A stretch of DNA of 64,000 nucleotides from contig JAAONU010000123.1 of NCBI GenBank assembly GCA_012932295.1, positions 5,642,001 through 5,706,000 of the forward strand, in the 5' to 3' direction. This document shows, one piece after another, positions 1 through 12,500 of this stretch. The notes under the pieces are model-generated. The model was given only the letters and a program-made list of their open reading frames with translations, did not search any database and was not told the DNA's origin. The first letter of the stretch is position 1. Every line of letters starts with the position of its first letter. The DNA comes from Cyclina sinensis. Taxonomy: Eukaryota > Mollusca > Bivalvia > Venerida > Veneridae. The translations under genes and the position numbers were made by a program.

Positions 1-522
1 AATATGGATTATAATTATGGCAATGATCTTCACTCTTCAGAAGTAAATAAAAACTACTTATTGAGATTTGAAATCTTATAAGTTTTAAAAAGAGTAAAGG
101 ATTTATCTGGCATTGTACAAGTTATCTTGATTTCTTAAATATATAAAAGAAAGACAAAAATCTGACTACCCTTTAAGTTATAATAAGACTTAAATTCTTG
201 CCAATTTATGTAAAGTAGTGGAGACAACTGCTGCTTTAATTTGTATGGCAATAAACTCTGTATCATTTCGTTTTACTACCGTCTGTTGCCTTTAATTAGT
301 TTCTGCTTGGAACTTTGTATCATGTTAAAGGTTCTTAAACCTAAAATAATCCACTATGCACATTGTGCAGGAAAGATTTACCAGTCATCAAAAATTGAAA
401 CCATTTTTACTTATTAAGCTGTGTATTAAGTAGGTCAGTCAATATAAAAGTTACAGACAGTTAAAACTTCAATAATATTTCAAACATAACATGTCAAATG
501 GTGAACAAACTTTACTGGGAGC

Positions 523-755
523 AAGTCAGTGGTCCAGTGGAAAGGCACTGGACTGGTAATACAGGGGTCACAAATGCATTTCCCGCTCGATGATACATTT
601 AACAGAGGTCCCATGTATCAGTGCTGTAAAAGAACCAGGTGTGTCTCTGGAATCGGATGCATTCTGTATCTTGCACAATAAATAACTAACCTCTGTAGGA
701 GGTGTCGGTCATAATTATGGTAGGATAAATAAACTCAAATAGAGAGAGAGAGAAA
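523..755 (+). repeat. tRNA-derived SINE-like repeat
   Basis: An A-box-like TGGTCCAGTGG at 530-540 is followed by a B-box-like stretch near 565-577, then an unrelated body ending in an A-rich tail and an AG microsatellite (about 740-753). This is the usual layout of a tRNA-derived SINE read on the plus strand. It does not fold as a functional tRNA. Boundaries are approximate. Confidence 0.55.
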
Positions 756-1587
756 CTATACTGCTACTTTTTTTGTAATTAAATCATGCTGTATGATTTT
801 TTGGTATGACTGTTTCACTCACTCAGTTGTTTAAAGGTTTAAAGCAGCACAAATTTTCATTGTGTATAACGTGAAAAACAGTGCACAATATCAGGTTATG
901 GTACTTTAACACAGAAAACACATTGTTTGATGGACATATATTTGTTATCTTTCAATGCTGACTGGTCTTTCTTTAATTCATGTATTATTCAATGTTCTGA
1001 AAAATACAATGAATTATCTTGAAAAGAAGGTTCTATTTTGGTGACAGCCGTATAATTTATAATCAGTGACGGCTATATTTTGGCTGTTGATTTGATTTCC
1101 ACCAAATTCAAACACCACCAGTTCAAAACACTCCTTGTTTAGAAAATGCAAGTATTTGGCACAACATATTAGTTGCATGTGACTAGTGTTTAAACATAAG
1201 ATTTACATGTATTTTTAAAGTATGAAGCATTTGACTAAGTTACAAGATGAAAGTCATATTTAACAGTTATTTGAATGTTTTATTCTTTGGAAAAAAAGTA
1301 TTATCCATTGCCTTAGTCGATTGTACATTGACTTCATTTAATCAAAGTTATCTCTATTTGTAAAACAAAACAAAGAAAGAAAAAACAGAGAGATGTTGAT
1401 TTTAGATAAAATAAAACAGTAAACATGTCTTGAACTTCCTTGTATCGCCTTTTGTTTTATGTTGTATCATATATTGATTGTATTTATACTGATGAGATAA
1501 TATCAAGAATATATAGCAGTTTTGTGGGTTGCAGTCTTAAATAGATATGATCAATAAACATGTATATAACTCAATACAAATAGAAGA

Positions 1588-1781
1588 TAACTTAGTAAAC
1601 CTGATATTTATGTAGAGAAAACAAATATGAAACTTAGTAAACCTGATATTTATGTAGAGAAAACAATTATGAAACTTAGTAAACCTGATATTTATGTAGA
1701 GAAAACAAATATGAAACTTAATAAACCTGATATTTATGTAGAGAAAACAAATATGAAACTTAGTAAACCTGATATTTATGA
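1588..1781 (+). repeat. 42-bp minisatellite, about 4.6 copies
   Basis: Nearly identical 42-bp units are in direct tandem, each containing the core CTTAGTAAACCTGATATTTA. Because 42 is a multiple of three, one frame stays open and would encode a 14-residue repeat. That is a by-product of the period; no splice sites or homologous protein support it as coding. Confidence 0.85.
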
Positions 1782-2029
1782 GGTAACTTTTTGTTGTGTC
1801 ATCAACCCCAGTAGATAGAGATTATTTATTTCAAGTTTTAGGGGCTAGTGCCAGAAACATAGTTTTCTGACATAACTCTTTTTATAATGACTTGCTGTAT
1901 AATTTTATCTGTGAAAAAATGAAATGTTCATGACTGAACCAGAAAACATGCACTATTTAAGCTGGGAAGTAATGTAGTGTTCATGTATTTCAAGGGGTCA
2001 GTGAAATCGTCTCATTCTGGTTATAGTTA

Positions 2030-3170
2030 TTATACCCCCACCAAACATAAGGGGCTATATACAAATCACTTTGTCCCATCCCGATCGTTTTTCTTGGATA
2101 TTGCTTAAACCATTACAGGTATTTTATTAAAACTTGAAATATGTATGAAAGATAACAATGCATCTCCATGAGCCAAGATTGATAACTCATAGTTGTATTT
2201 TGACTTAAAGTATGCCCCTTTTTCTTTCTAAAAGAAAATGTCCCAGAATTTACATTTTTCTTGAATATCTCTTGAATCAGTATAGCTAGTAACTTGGAAA
2301 TTAAAATGTAGATGAAAGATCACAATGCAGCTCCATGTGCCAAGTTTGATAACTCTGACTTGTATTCAATGTAATTATTTCCCTTTTTCACTTTCATAAT
2401 GTGCCAAAATGTACTTTTTCTTGATTGTTTCTGAAACCTTTATTAACTTAAAACTTAAAATTTTTATGAAAGACCACAATGCAACTCCATGTGCCAAGTT
2501 TGATAACTCAGAGTTGTATTTTGGCTTAATTATGCCCCTTTTCTACTTATAGAATGTCCCAAAATTTACATTTTTCCTGAATATCTGTGGAACCAGTGTA
2601 GAAATTAACTTGAAACTTAAAACATATATGAAGAAAGAGAGGCAATCTCCAAGTTTGATCATTCTGACTTGCACTTTGATGTAATTATGCCCACTTTTCA
2701 CTTGCCATCCATTTCTTCTTATAAGGCACCCAGGCTTATAAGACGCATCCCTAACTTTGGGTAAAAAATCTGAACTTTTTGCATTGACTCTCTTAAAAGA
2801 CATGGTGTGAAATGAAAAAGATTCTAGGCATATTTATTGGATAATTTAAGTGTAATATATACTTATTCCAGCCACATCTGTCCTCTCATTCAGCTCCTGC
2901 AATGATTTCAAATGCAAATTATTTGGTTGCTTTTAAGGTTTTCAAGAATGGCCTTGGAACCATTGATGTTATATTTGATGTTATATTTATGCTGGCTGGT
3001 GGTGGATAATGGTCAGCAAAAGTTGTTTTTGATTCTGCAAAGATACTTTTTCTTGTATTGAATGTGCTTATTAGATGCACCTCCACTCTGAGTTCAAGTT
3101 TATAACTCTGACTTGCATTTTGACATATGTATACCCACTTTCCACTTAGAAAATGTCTATTTAGGGACTA
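2030..3170 (+). repeat. Interspersed repeat with tandem core of about 160 bp
   Basis: It begins with TATACCCCCACCAAACATAA-like sequence at about 2030 and then repeats a diverged unit containing 'CTCCATGTGCCAAGTTTGAT' (about 2328, 2487) and 'TATGCCCCTTTT'. The start resembles the ATGCCCCC-ended elements found elsewhere in the window. The right boundary is uncertain. A short stretch at 2720-2760 (TATAAGACGCATCCC) looks like a fragment of another dispersed repeat. Confidence 0.5.
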
Positions 3171-3551
3171 TTAGGGGTCAGTTCTTTTACACAGAGATAT
3201 ATTAGAAAATATTTTAAACATTCTTGCCTAAAACCAAAACGGCTATGGCTTTCCTTGTTGGCAGTGCAGGATTGCTAAATCATGCTCTAGGATGTTGTTA
3301 TGGTTCTGCTTTTAACATAATGAAATACAAGGAAATGCTAAATACATGATAAAGATATGCTTGTCTGTAAACAATACGAACAGAAATTTTGTATTGTCTA
3401 GTGGACCATTATAAACATAGCTAAAATTACAAAAGTTTACGGAAAATGTTCTTATGAGTAGTTAGTTGTTCTCAGACAAAGAATTATTGGTCATTGAAGC
3501 CACCATGTTTAGTATTTCATGTAATCGTTTTTCAAATATATGTGTTTTCAG

Positions 3552-6500
3552 GTGCATCAATGGGGGAAAAAGTGACTGCAATGAAGACAGCAGCTTTGCA
3601 TGTGTTTTACGACTGAAATCAGGACAAAAAAATGGTGACAAAAACTCATCAAAATGCTCCGGTAGTTTGCTGGAAAAGATCAGTTATTCCAAAAATAATA
3701 ATAGTAAACAGAATAATGGTGGCATATTTGAGAAGTCCATGGTGGAAATAGCTTCACATGGAATGGTATGATAATATATCCAGTGTTCCCTCTAGTAACT
3801 GAACTTTTGAAAAGGATATTCTGGAATTTTGTGTGTTACCTTAACAGGGAAATAATTTTAGGGTGAAAAATGGATTGGAGTTTCCAGGAATATTTATAGT
3901 GTGTACAGGGATTGTTTTTAGTTTTCAAAACAGGGTTTTCCGGAAGTTTGGTTTACTTATTTCAACATAGATATATGACAGCAATGCAGAATGGGGAAAT
4001 AAATATTACTGTAAGGTGAAAGACCTTCATATACCTTCTTTTCAGCAACACTGAATGTCAGAAATATAGCTAAGAAAATTATGTTTGCCTCTGTAATCCA
4101 ACAGAATTACTAAGATTCATACGCATGATTGAACGAATACAACTGATATAAATATGTACCATGAAAACATCTTTGCTGCAGGCAGTTTGATGAAAAAGGC
4201 AATTCAATACTGATGGTAGTTCACCACTGATATAAGAATTGTATTTTGATTGTTTGTGTACTTTAATTTCTTTTTTATGTCATTATTATTTTATAATAAC
4301 TTCACCTTCTTTTCTTCAAAGATCCACAACCCTGTTGCAGTGTATCATGCTATATTTGACGGACATGCTGGATACCAGACATCTTTAATTGCTTCTCGAC
4401 ATTTACATCAGCATGTGAAGGTAACAGGAAGGTTTTCTTAGCATTATAGAGTTTCCATTATGGAGTGTTTCAGATATTCTGCAATTGATTCATTGTTAAA
4501 ACAAGATATCTTAGCCTAGTACAGAGTTTGTCAGTCTCTGCGTTTGATTTGCAGACAGACTAAATATTTATTGCAAAGGTCTCTGAAGAAGCTTGGAAAT
4601 AGAGAAGTAATGCATTTAACACATGCTAATTCTTCCTGTTGTCATTCTTCATTGATCAGTCAGACCATATGATACAGAAGCTGTTAATAATGAGTAAAGA
4701 GGGCCATAACTCGTACACAGAAGTTTGTAACTTTGTCCAGTTTGCTACCAAGAAAATAAAAAATTCCACAGATTTTAACACTAATGTGACTTTATTTGGA
4801 AAAGAGTCTGTTACAAATACAACAGCCTTTCTGGTCTGCTGGTTTAAGGCAGCTGACAACATTGATACCTGGCAGTGACAGAGGTTATTGTTGGTTCAGT
4901 TTAAACCGTTTTATTTCACTTGGATTTGGACAGAAGTTCTTGCAACTTTACACTAATCCCTCTTGATTCCTGCTACCTGGTACCCACACCAAAAGTTTGG
5001 AATGCTAAGAGTAACTGGGACCAGTTACCCCAGAAGGGATTCGAATCAGCAACCTCTGGATTGGGAGTATGGCACTTAACCTATTGACCAGTGCTTTATC
5101 TCCTGGTTTTATGTTTGAGCCCTGATACTGCTGGCTCTTTTTGTTAGATATTTTAATGGTTTTTATGATTGACAGGAGTGAAGCACAATTACCATGGTAA
5201 AGTAAACTACCTAACCATATCTGTATCATTATTAAAGGCTGTTCAAAAATAAATAAAACTAAAATAGTGGTATAGAAATAAAATATTGGTATACAAAACA
5301 TGAAGTTTGTAGAATAAAAAGCTTTCTGTTATTTGCAGAACAAATTAGAGCAGTGTTTAGATCTGTTGAAAGAGAAGTCTGGAGAAACCTCACCATGTCC
5401 ATTTGATTCTCTCAATGATATCAGCATAGATGATCTTATCATAGGGGCCCTGGAAGAGGCCTTTCAGGAAATGGTTTGTTGTTATACTATTACGCATAGC
5501 TTAGCTAAGTAAAGCTTTGTGAGAATGTTTGCATATGGCCTTTTTTACCTTGACTTTTTTCAAAGAAAAAATCATGTTATTGTTATTGTCATGGTGTCAT
5601 TGCCGTTGCTGTTGCCGATGCCGTTGCCATTCCCGTCCGAAAACTTTAACATTGATCATAATTGTTTTTATTCCTTTATGGATTGTCTTCATACTTGGAC
5701 ACAACAACCCTTTGGACAAAACCTATAAGTAGACTAGACTAAACCTGACCTTGACTCATAAATGACCTTCACCTTCAAGGTCAAAATATTGAATTTTGCT
5801 AAAATTGGCCATAACTTTATTATTGACAGGTGAATTGTCTTCATGCTTGGACACAACAACCCTTTGGACAAGACCTTCAAGTAGACCAGACTAAACCTGA
5901 CCTTGACTCATAAATGACCTTCTTCTTTAAGGTCAAATTACTGAATTTTGCTAAAATTGGCCATAACTTTATTATTATTAGGTAGATTGCCTTCATACAT
6001 AGACACAACAACCCTATGGACAAGATCTTCAAGTGGACTAGACTGAACTTGACCTTGACTCATAAATGACCTTCACATTCAAGGTCAAATTATTAAATTT
6101 TGCTAAAATTTTCCATAACTTTATTATTTATAGTTGGATTTCATTCATACTTGAACAAAACAACACTGATGACAAATCTGACATTATGATTCTTTCAAGC
6201 TTGACTTTGACCTTTAAATGACCTTGACAGTCAAGGTCAAATTATTGAATTTGCTAAAACAGGCCATAACTTTGTTATTTTTGGTTGAATTTTAATCATA
6301 CTTGAACAAAACAAAATTTATGACAAATTCAATATGAATTATTCAAGTTTGACCTTTACCTTTAAAATACCAACACCGCCAAGGTCAAATTATTGAAATT
6401 TGCTCAGATTGTCAAATCTTTTTTATTTATTTATGGATTTGATTCATACTTGTACAAAACAACACTTATGACAAATCCAACATTATGCTTCTTTCATGTA

Positions 6501-9500
6501 TGACCTTCACCTTAAAATGACCTTGACAGTCAAGGTCAAATTATTGAATTTTGGTACAATATGCCATCACTTTGTTATTTGTTGTTTGATTTGATTCATA
6601 CCTGGACAAAACAACACTTATGACAAAACAAACATGTTGAATTACCATGACCTAAAAATGACCTTGGCCATCAAGGTCCGATGATTGAATTTTGCTTAAA
6701 TTGTTATTACTTTGTTATTTATATGTGGATTTTATTCATCCTAGGATAAAACAATACTCATGACAAATCCAACATTTTTATTTTTTCAAGTTTGAACTTG
6801 ACCTTTAAATGACCTTTACACTCAAGGTCAAATTATTGAATTCTTCTAAAACTGGCCATAACTTTGTTATTTATGGTTCGATTTTAATCAGTCTTGGGCA
6901 AAACAACACTTAGGACAAAGCCGACAAGTTAAATTGTGGTGTCATGGTGGTCAAATTATTAAATTTTGCTGAAATTGTCATATATTTTTTTATTTATTTA
7001 CTGATTTGACTTATATTTGGACAAAACAACACTTATGACAAATCTGACATTATAATTCTTTCATGTATGACCTTGACGTTAAAATGACCTTGACAGTCAA
7101 GGTCAAAATATTGAATTTTGCTACAATTTGCCATCACTTTGTTATTTGTTGTTGGATTTGATTCATACTTGGACAATACAACACTTAGGACAAAACAAAC
7201 ATGTTCAATAACTCAAGTTCGACCATGACCTAAAAATGAAAGGTCAAATTTCTGAATGTTGCTAAAATTGGCCATAAATTTGTTATGTATGGATGAATTT
7301 GATAATAATATTTCCAAATGATGTTTCATTTGATATCCCTTCACCACAATGTGCTTCCTGTGATGAGTTTGCCTTTAGAAATGGGAAAAAAGTCAAGTGT
7401 GGCCCCCGCTTGTTGTTCACTTGTGCTTGAGAGTCATGCCTGGAATTTATTGAACAGACTAAGCAAAGCCTTTTAAATTTCTCTTTGAATGTAGCCAGGT
7501 AAATTAATATTATCATGTCTAAAAACACCTGATTTGTTTGCTGTTGAAACTGCCACTTAATTGAATACAACTATTGATATACAAAAACGATATTATTCTA
7601 ACGTACCTTAAAAAGTTATTGCTAGGAAATGCAAAACAAGGAAAAATGGTACAAAACAAATTTAAATAATTCCCTTTAGCTTACTGTTCAGTTTACTTAG
7701 CTTTTATTCTATCTTGCCTGTTTCACATAAATTGAGACATATGTAACTGGCAAATTCCAATTAGCTGGTTTTTAAAGGTGTATGGCCTTAATCTGTATTT
7801 AAAAGAATCATTTTGTTTCTAGACTATAAATATTATGATTTGCCATTAAAAGGTAGCAGATTTTCACAGAGGCTTGATTAGCTCTGACTATACTTGTACT
7901 ACCGGTATGTTGTTGGATTTGGGGAGAAGTCATTTGCAGGAATTCTTTGTAGGCCACAGCAGCATCTGAGATGTGATGGCATAATTATAGCAATTGACTT
8001 TTGTGTGTATGCGTTTGTGTCCATTACATAGATTTTGTGGTGAACTTCAAAAATCTTTTTAAAAATCACAAGTCTGATTTCAACAAAACTTTGCAGGATT
8101 GTTCCTTTGGTAAGGGAATTCAAAAGTTGTTCAAAGAATTTGATTTTGTGCAGAAATCTGGCTGCCATGCAACCAAAAGAAAAAAATAGGAAAAAAACTT
8201 GAAAAACCTTCTTTATCAGAACCACAAGGGCTAAAGCTTTGATATTTTGCACGAGGCATTACCTAGTGGACTCTAACAAGTTTGTTCAAATCATGGCCTC
8301 TAATTTCAAATAGACCTTGCCCAAAGGGGTACATAGTGTTAAAGGGAAAAAATATTTAAAAATCTTCTTCTTCAGAACTGCAAGGCCTAGAGCTTTGATA
8401 TTTTGCATGAGGCATTACATAGTGGACCTCTACCAAGTTTGTTTGAACCATGGCACCTGGGGTCAAATTGACCTCAACCCAAGGGGCAAATATTTTTATA
8501 AAGAGACATATAGGGAAAATTGAAAAAAAATCTTCTTCTCCAGAACTGCAAGGCCTAGGCCTTTGATATTTGCATGAATTATTACTTAGAGGACATGTAC
8601 AAAATCTGTTAAAGTCATTACCCCCGGGGTAAAATTGACCCCACCCTGGGGGCACAGTTTTATATAGAGGTATTATAGTGAAGACTTAAAAATCTCCTTC
8701 TCCAGATCCACATGGCCTCAAACTTTGATATTTTGCATGAAGCATTCCCTACTGGACTTTTACCAAGTCTGTTCAAAGCATGACCCCAAGGCTCAAATTG
8801 GCCCAACCCCGGGGGTCAGTAGGTCAAACTTTTAAACCTTTTTAACTTCATTGATATTTTAGCTATAACCTTCATATTCAGGCATATGAATCGTCTGATA
8901 TTGTTTATCATTTGACATGCTGATATTTGGCATTGAACCCAATTTGACCTTGACAGCTAAGTTCAAAGGTCAAATTATTAAACTTTCATAACTTTATTAT
9001 TGTTTAAGCTATGGCCTTCATATTTGGAAATGATGTACATATGAACACTTGTTATTCATTTGACATGCTTCATAATTATGACCCTGAAGCTTTTTCAGTA
9101 TTGACCATTAAGGTCAAGGGTTAAATTTTCAAGTCCTCATAACTTGTCATTTGTTTATGCAATGACTTCATATTTTAATGTTAGATACATATAATAATTG
9201 TGTTTTGTTTCACATGCTTAAATATTTACCTTGAGTTCTTTTTGAATTGATCATTGTTAGGTAATGTATACAAGCAAATGATGAACTACTTTTGTTCCTA
9301 CTATTATTTAGTGCTATACAATATGGTTGTATTGTATTTTTCACAAATGCAGCCTTGTTCTTCCTACAATTTTTCTTCTCAATAAGCAGGAAAAACTGAA
9401 GTTAGACAAGATTTTTTGAAGGCTGTCACCTACTTGATTTTCATAAAAGAATAAATTTTCATTTGTGTTTCTTCACTGGGTGTTTTATAATAATTTTATC

Positions 9501-12500
9501 ATTATGAAGATAGCAGTAAGTTTTTCTATTTTAGGATGACCAACTTAGCAGTGAGAGCTCTCAATTTAATGTGAAAGGAGGTTGTACAGCCCTTGTTGCT
9601 TTGTTCTTGGAAGGGAAAATGTACATAGCTAACGCAGGAGATAGTAGGTAAAGATTTCTCTGTTGCTTCATAGAAACTTAAATTTCTTTATTGCTTCATA
9701 GAAACCATGTTTCTTTATTGCTTCAAAAGAATATAGAATTCTTGTCTGCTTCTTAGAAAATAAATAAGTTTCTGTACTGATTCATAAAAAAATGGGTTTG
9801 TTTATTGCTTCATAGAAGATTCATTTTGTTAGCTCACCTGAGCACAAGGTGCTCATGGTGAGCTTTTGTGATCCCCCTGTGTCCGGCGTCCATCGTCGTG
9901 CGGTGTGCGTCGTGTTTCGTCCGGCGTCAACAATTTCATAAAAACAACATCCCCTCTGAAACCAATGACTGCACATTCACCAAACTACACAGGAATGATC
10001 CTTGGGTGGTCCCCTTTCAAAGTTGTTCAAATGGTTTTGGTCTGTTGCATAAGTAGGTCACAGGGCTAAAAAAGAAGTTTCAAAAATGCAAATTAAAAAA
10101 ATCTTCTTGTCAGAAAGTACAAAGCCAAGAGCTTTGATATTTGGTATATGACATCATCTATAGGTCCACTACCAAAGTTGTTCAAATTATGCCCCTAGTG
10201 CCAAAATTGGCCCCGCCCCTGGGGGTCATAGGTTTTCATTATCATATATAGTAAAAACTTTAAAAAATCTTCTCCTCTGAAATGACAAATAGAGATTTGA
10301 TATTTGGTGTATGACATCATCTATAGGTCCTCTACGAAATTTGTTCAAGTTATGCCCCTACAGTGTAGTGCCAAAATTGGCCCCACCCCAGGGAGTCAGG
10401 TTTTCCTTATATGTATACAGTAAAAACTTAAAAAATCTTCTCCTCTGAAATGACAAAGGCTAGAGATTTGATATTTGGTATATGATATCATCTATAGGTC
10501 CTCTACGAAGGTTGTTCAAATTATGCCCCTAGTACCAAAATCGGCCCCGCCCCAGGGGGTCATAGGTTTTCCTTATATCTATATAGTAAAAACTTAAAAA
10601 ATCTTCTTCTCTGAAATGACAAAGGCTAGAGATTTGATATTTAGTATATGACATCATCTATAGGTCCTCTACGAAAGTTGTTCAAATTATGCCCTTAGTG
10701 CCAAAATTAGCCCGTCCCAGGGGGTCATAGGTTTTCCATATATGTATTTAAAACTTAAAAAATCTTCGCCTCTGAAATGACAAAGCCATAAGCTTAATTA
10801 TTTGGCATGAAATATTGTCTAGTGAACCTGTTTCAAGTTTGTACAAATTATATCCATGGTAAAAATTGGGCCTGCCCGGGGGTCATAGATATTCATTATT
10901 TGCATATAGTAAAAACTTAAGAAAATTATCCTTTGAAGCTTCAAAGGCTAGAGCTTAGATTTACAAGAAATAATGATAGCTTCCAGACAAATAACAGTCT
11001 GTCCTCAGGTGTGCGCTTGGGGGCCAATGGCCCCCTTGTTTTGTATATTGCTTTATAGAACCTTGAGAGTGTTAATTGCATCGTAATGATTTAAGTTTCT
11101 GTATTACTTCATAGAAACTGAAGTAATTATATTTAATGACTTGTGTGATTAATGCAAGGCATTCTTACTTTTGCATTTTCTAGCAGCAAGGTGTACATGA
11201 CTGTTTTTGTAGAGGTTTTACTTAATTTATGCCCCCTTCAAAGAAGTGGGGGTATATTGCTTTGCACAGGTCAGTCAGTCAGTCAGTCTGTCCATAGACA
11301 GGACCTTGTCTGATAAATAACTTGAGTACCATTTGGCCCACAGCCTAAAAACTTCATAGAGTGGTTTTTATTTAATTGAGTAGAAGACCCCATTTTGTTT
11401 TTGGGGTCAGTAAGTGAAATGTCAAGGTCACTGTCTCCTTGAATTTCAAAAAACCATGTCCACTCAATAACTTGAGTACCATTTGGCCCACAGACTTCAA
11501 AGTTCAAAAGGCAGTTGTTCTTACTAAGTAGAACTCTACTGTTTGTGGGGAAAGTAGGTGAAAGGTCAAGATCACTGTCACCTTGAATTTGAAAATAATG
11601 TCCGCTCAATAACTCAAGTACTATTTGACCCACAGCCTTCAAACTTTGTAGTATGGTTGCCCTTATTGAGTAGAAGATCCATATTGTTTTTGATGTCAAG
11701 GTCATAATTACCTGCAATTAATAATTAGCAAACACTTTGGCCTAGTCCTCAGAGTTGGTGGGATGGTTGCTCATGACCTGTAGTTGACCCTTACTGATTT
11801 TGAGGTGAAAGGGCTAGGTCACTGTGACCTTTACCAAGGAAAACTTGTCCAATCAAAAAACTTGAGAACACACTGGCTAAAAGTCCTAAAATTTGGTGGG
11901 GAGCTTTTTCATGTCCTACAGAATGATGACCTCTAAAGATTTGAACTCAGTAGGTCAATGATCAAGGTCACTGTGACCTTGACCAGAAATAGTTTTTCTG
12001 TTAAATAACTAAAGAACACTTTGGCTAACAGTCCTCAGATTTGATGCAGAGGTTAGTCATGGATGGTAGATGACCCCTTTTTATTTTGAGATCAGTAGGT
12101 CAAAGGTCAAGGTCACCATGACCTTGACAATAAAAAGTTTGTCTGATCAATAACAAGAGAACGCTTAGGCATACAGTCATCAGATTTAATGGGGATGTTG
12201 GTCATGGATGGTAGATGACCTGTCTTGATTTTGAAGTCAGTAGGTCAAAGTCACAGTGACCTTCAAAACAAAAGCTGATCTACAGTCTGCAGATTTGGTA
12301 GTGTGGTTGGTCATGACCTGTAGATGACCCAGTTGATCAGAAAGCTTGCAGCTTATAATTCACTGCTAAACGGAGCATTTTAATTCTGCCGTATATGACA
12401 TTGTGTATTTTTTGTCTTTAAATTGGAATAAGGGTAGATGCTGTATATTTGGCATGTTGTAGGATATGTATAGGGTATTGGGAATCAAATAAATCCCTTG

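Larger units (their letters stand above)
1..3551. other. Non-coding sequence upstream of the first recognised PPM1 exon
   Basis: No exon could be recognised here. The missing N-terminal exon(s) of the PPM1H/J/M-like gene must be either short and unrecognised in this stretch or left of the window. What can be seen is a SINE-like repeat near 523-755, a 42-bp minisatellite near 1588-1781 and a repeat array near 2030-3170. The remainder is AT-rich with no codon bias. Confidence 0.6.

Noticed and set aside
523..755. Functional tRNA gene
   Set aside because: A- and B-box words are present, but no cloverleaf can be drawn and the body continues as a SINE. The same holds for 4972, 14134, 30695, 45840 and 58980.
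11283..11717. 144-codon minus-strand ORF
   Set aside because: It is read through a tandem repeat of about 150 bp; the peptide repeats with the DNA and has no homology that I recognise.
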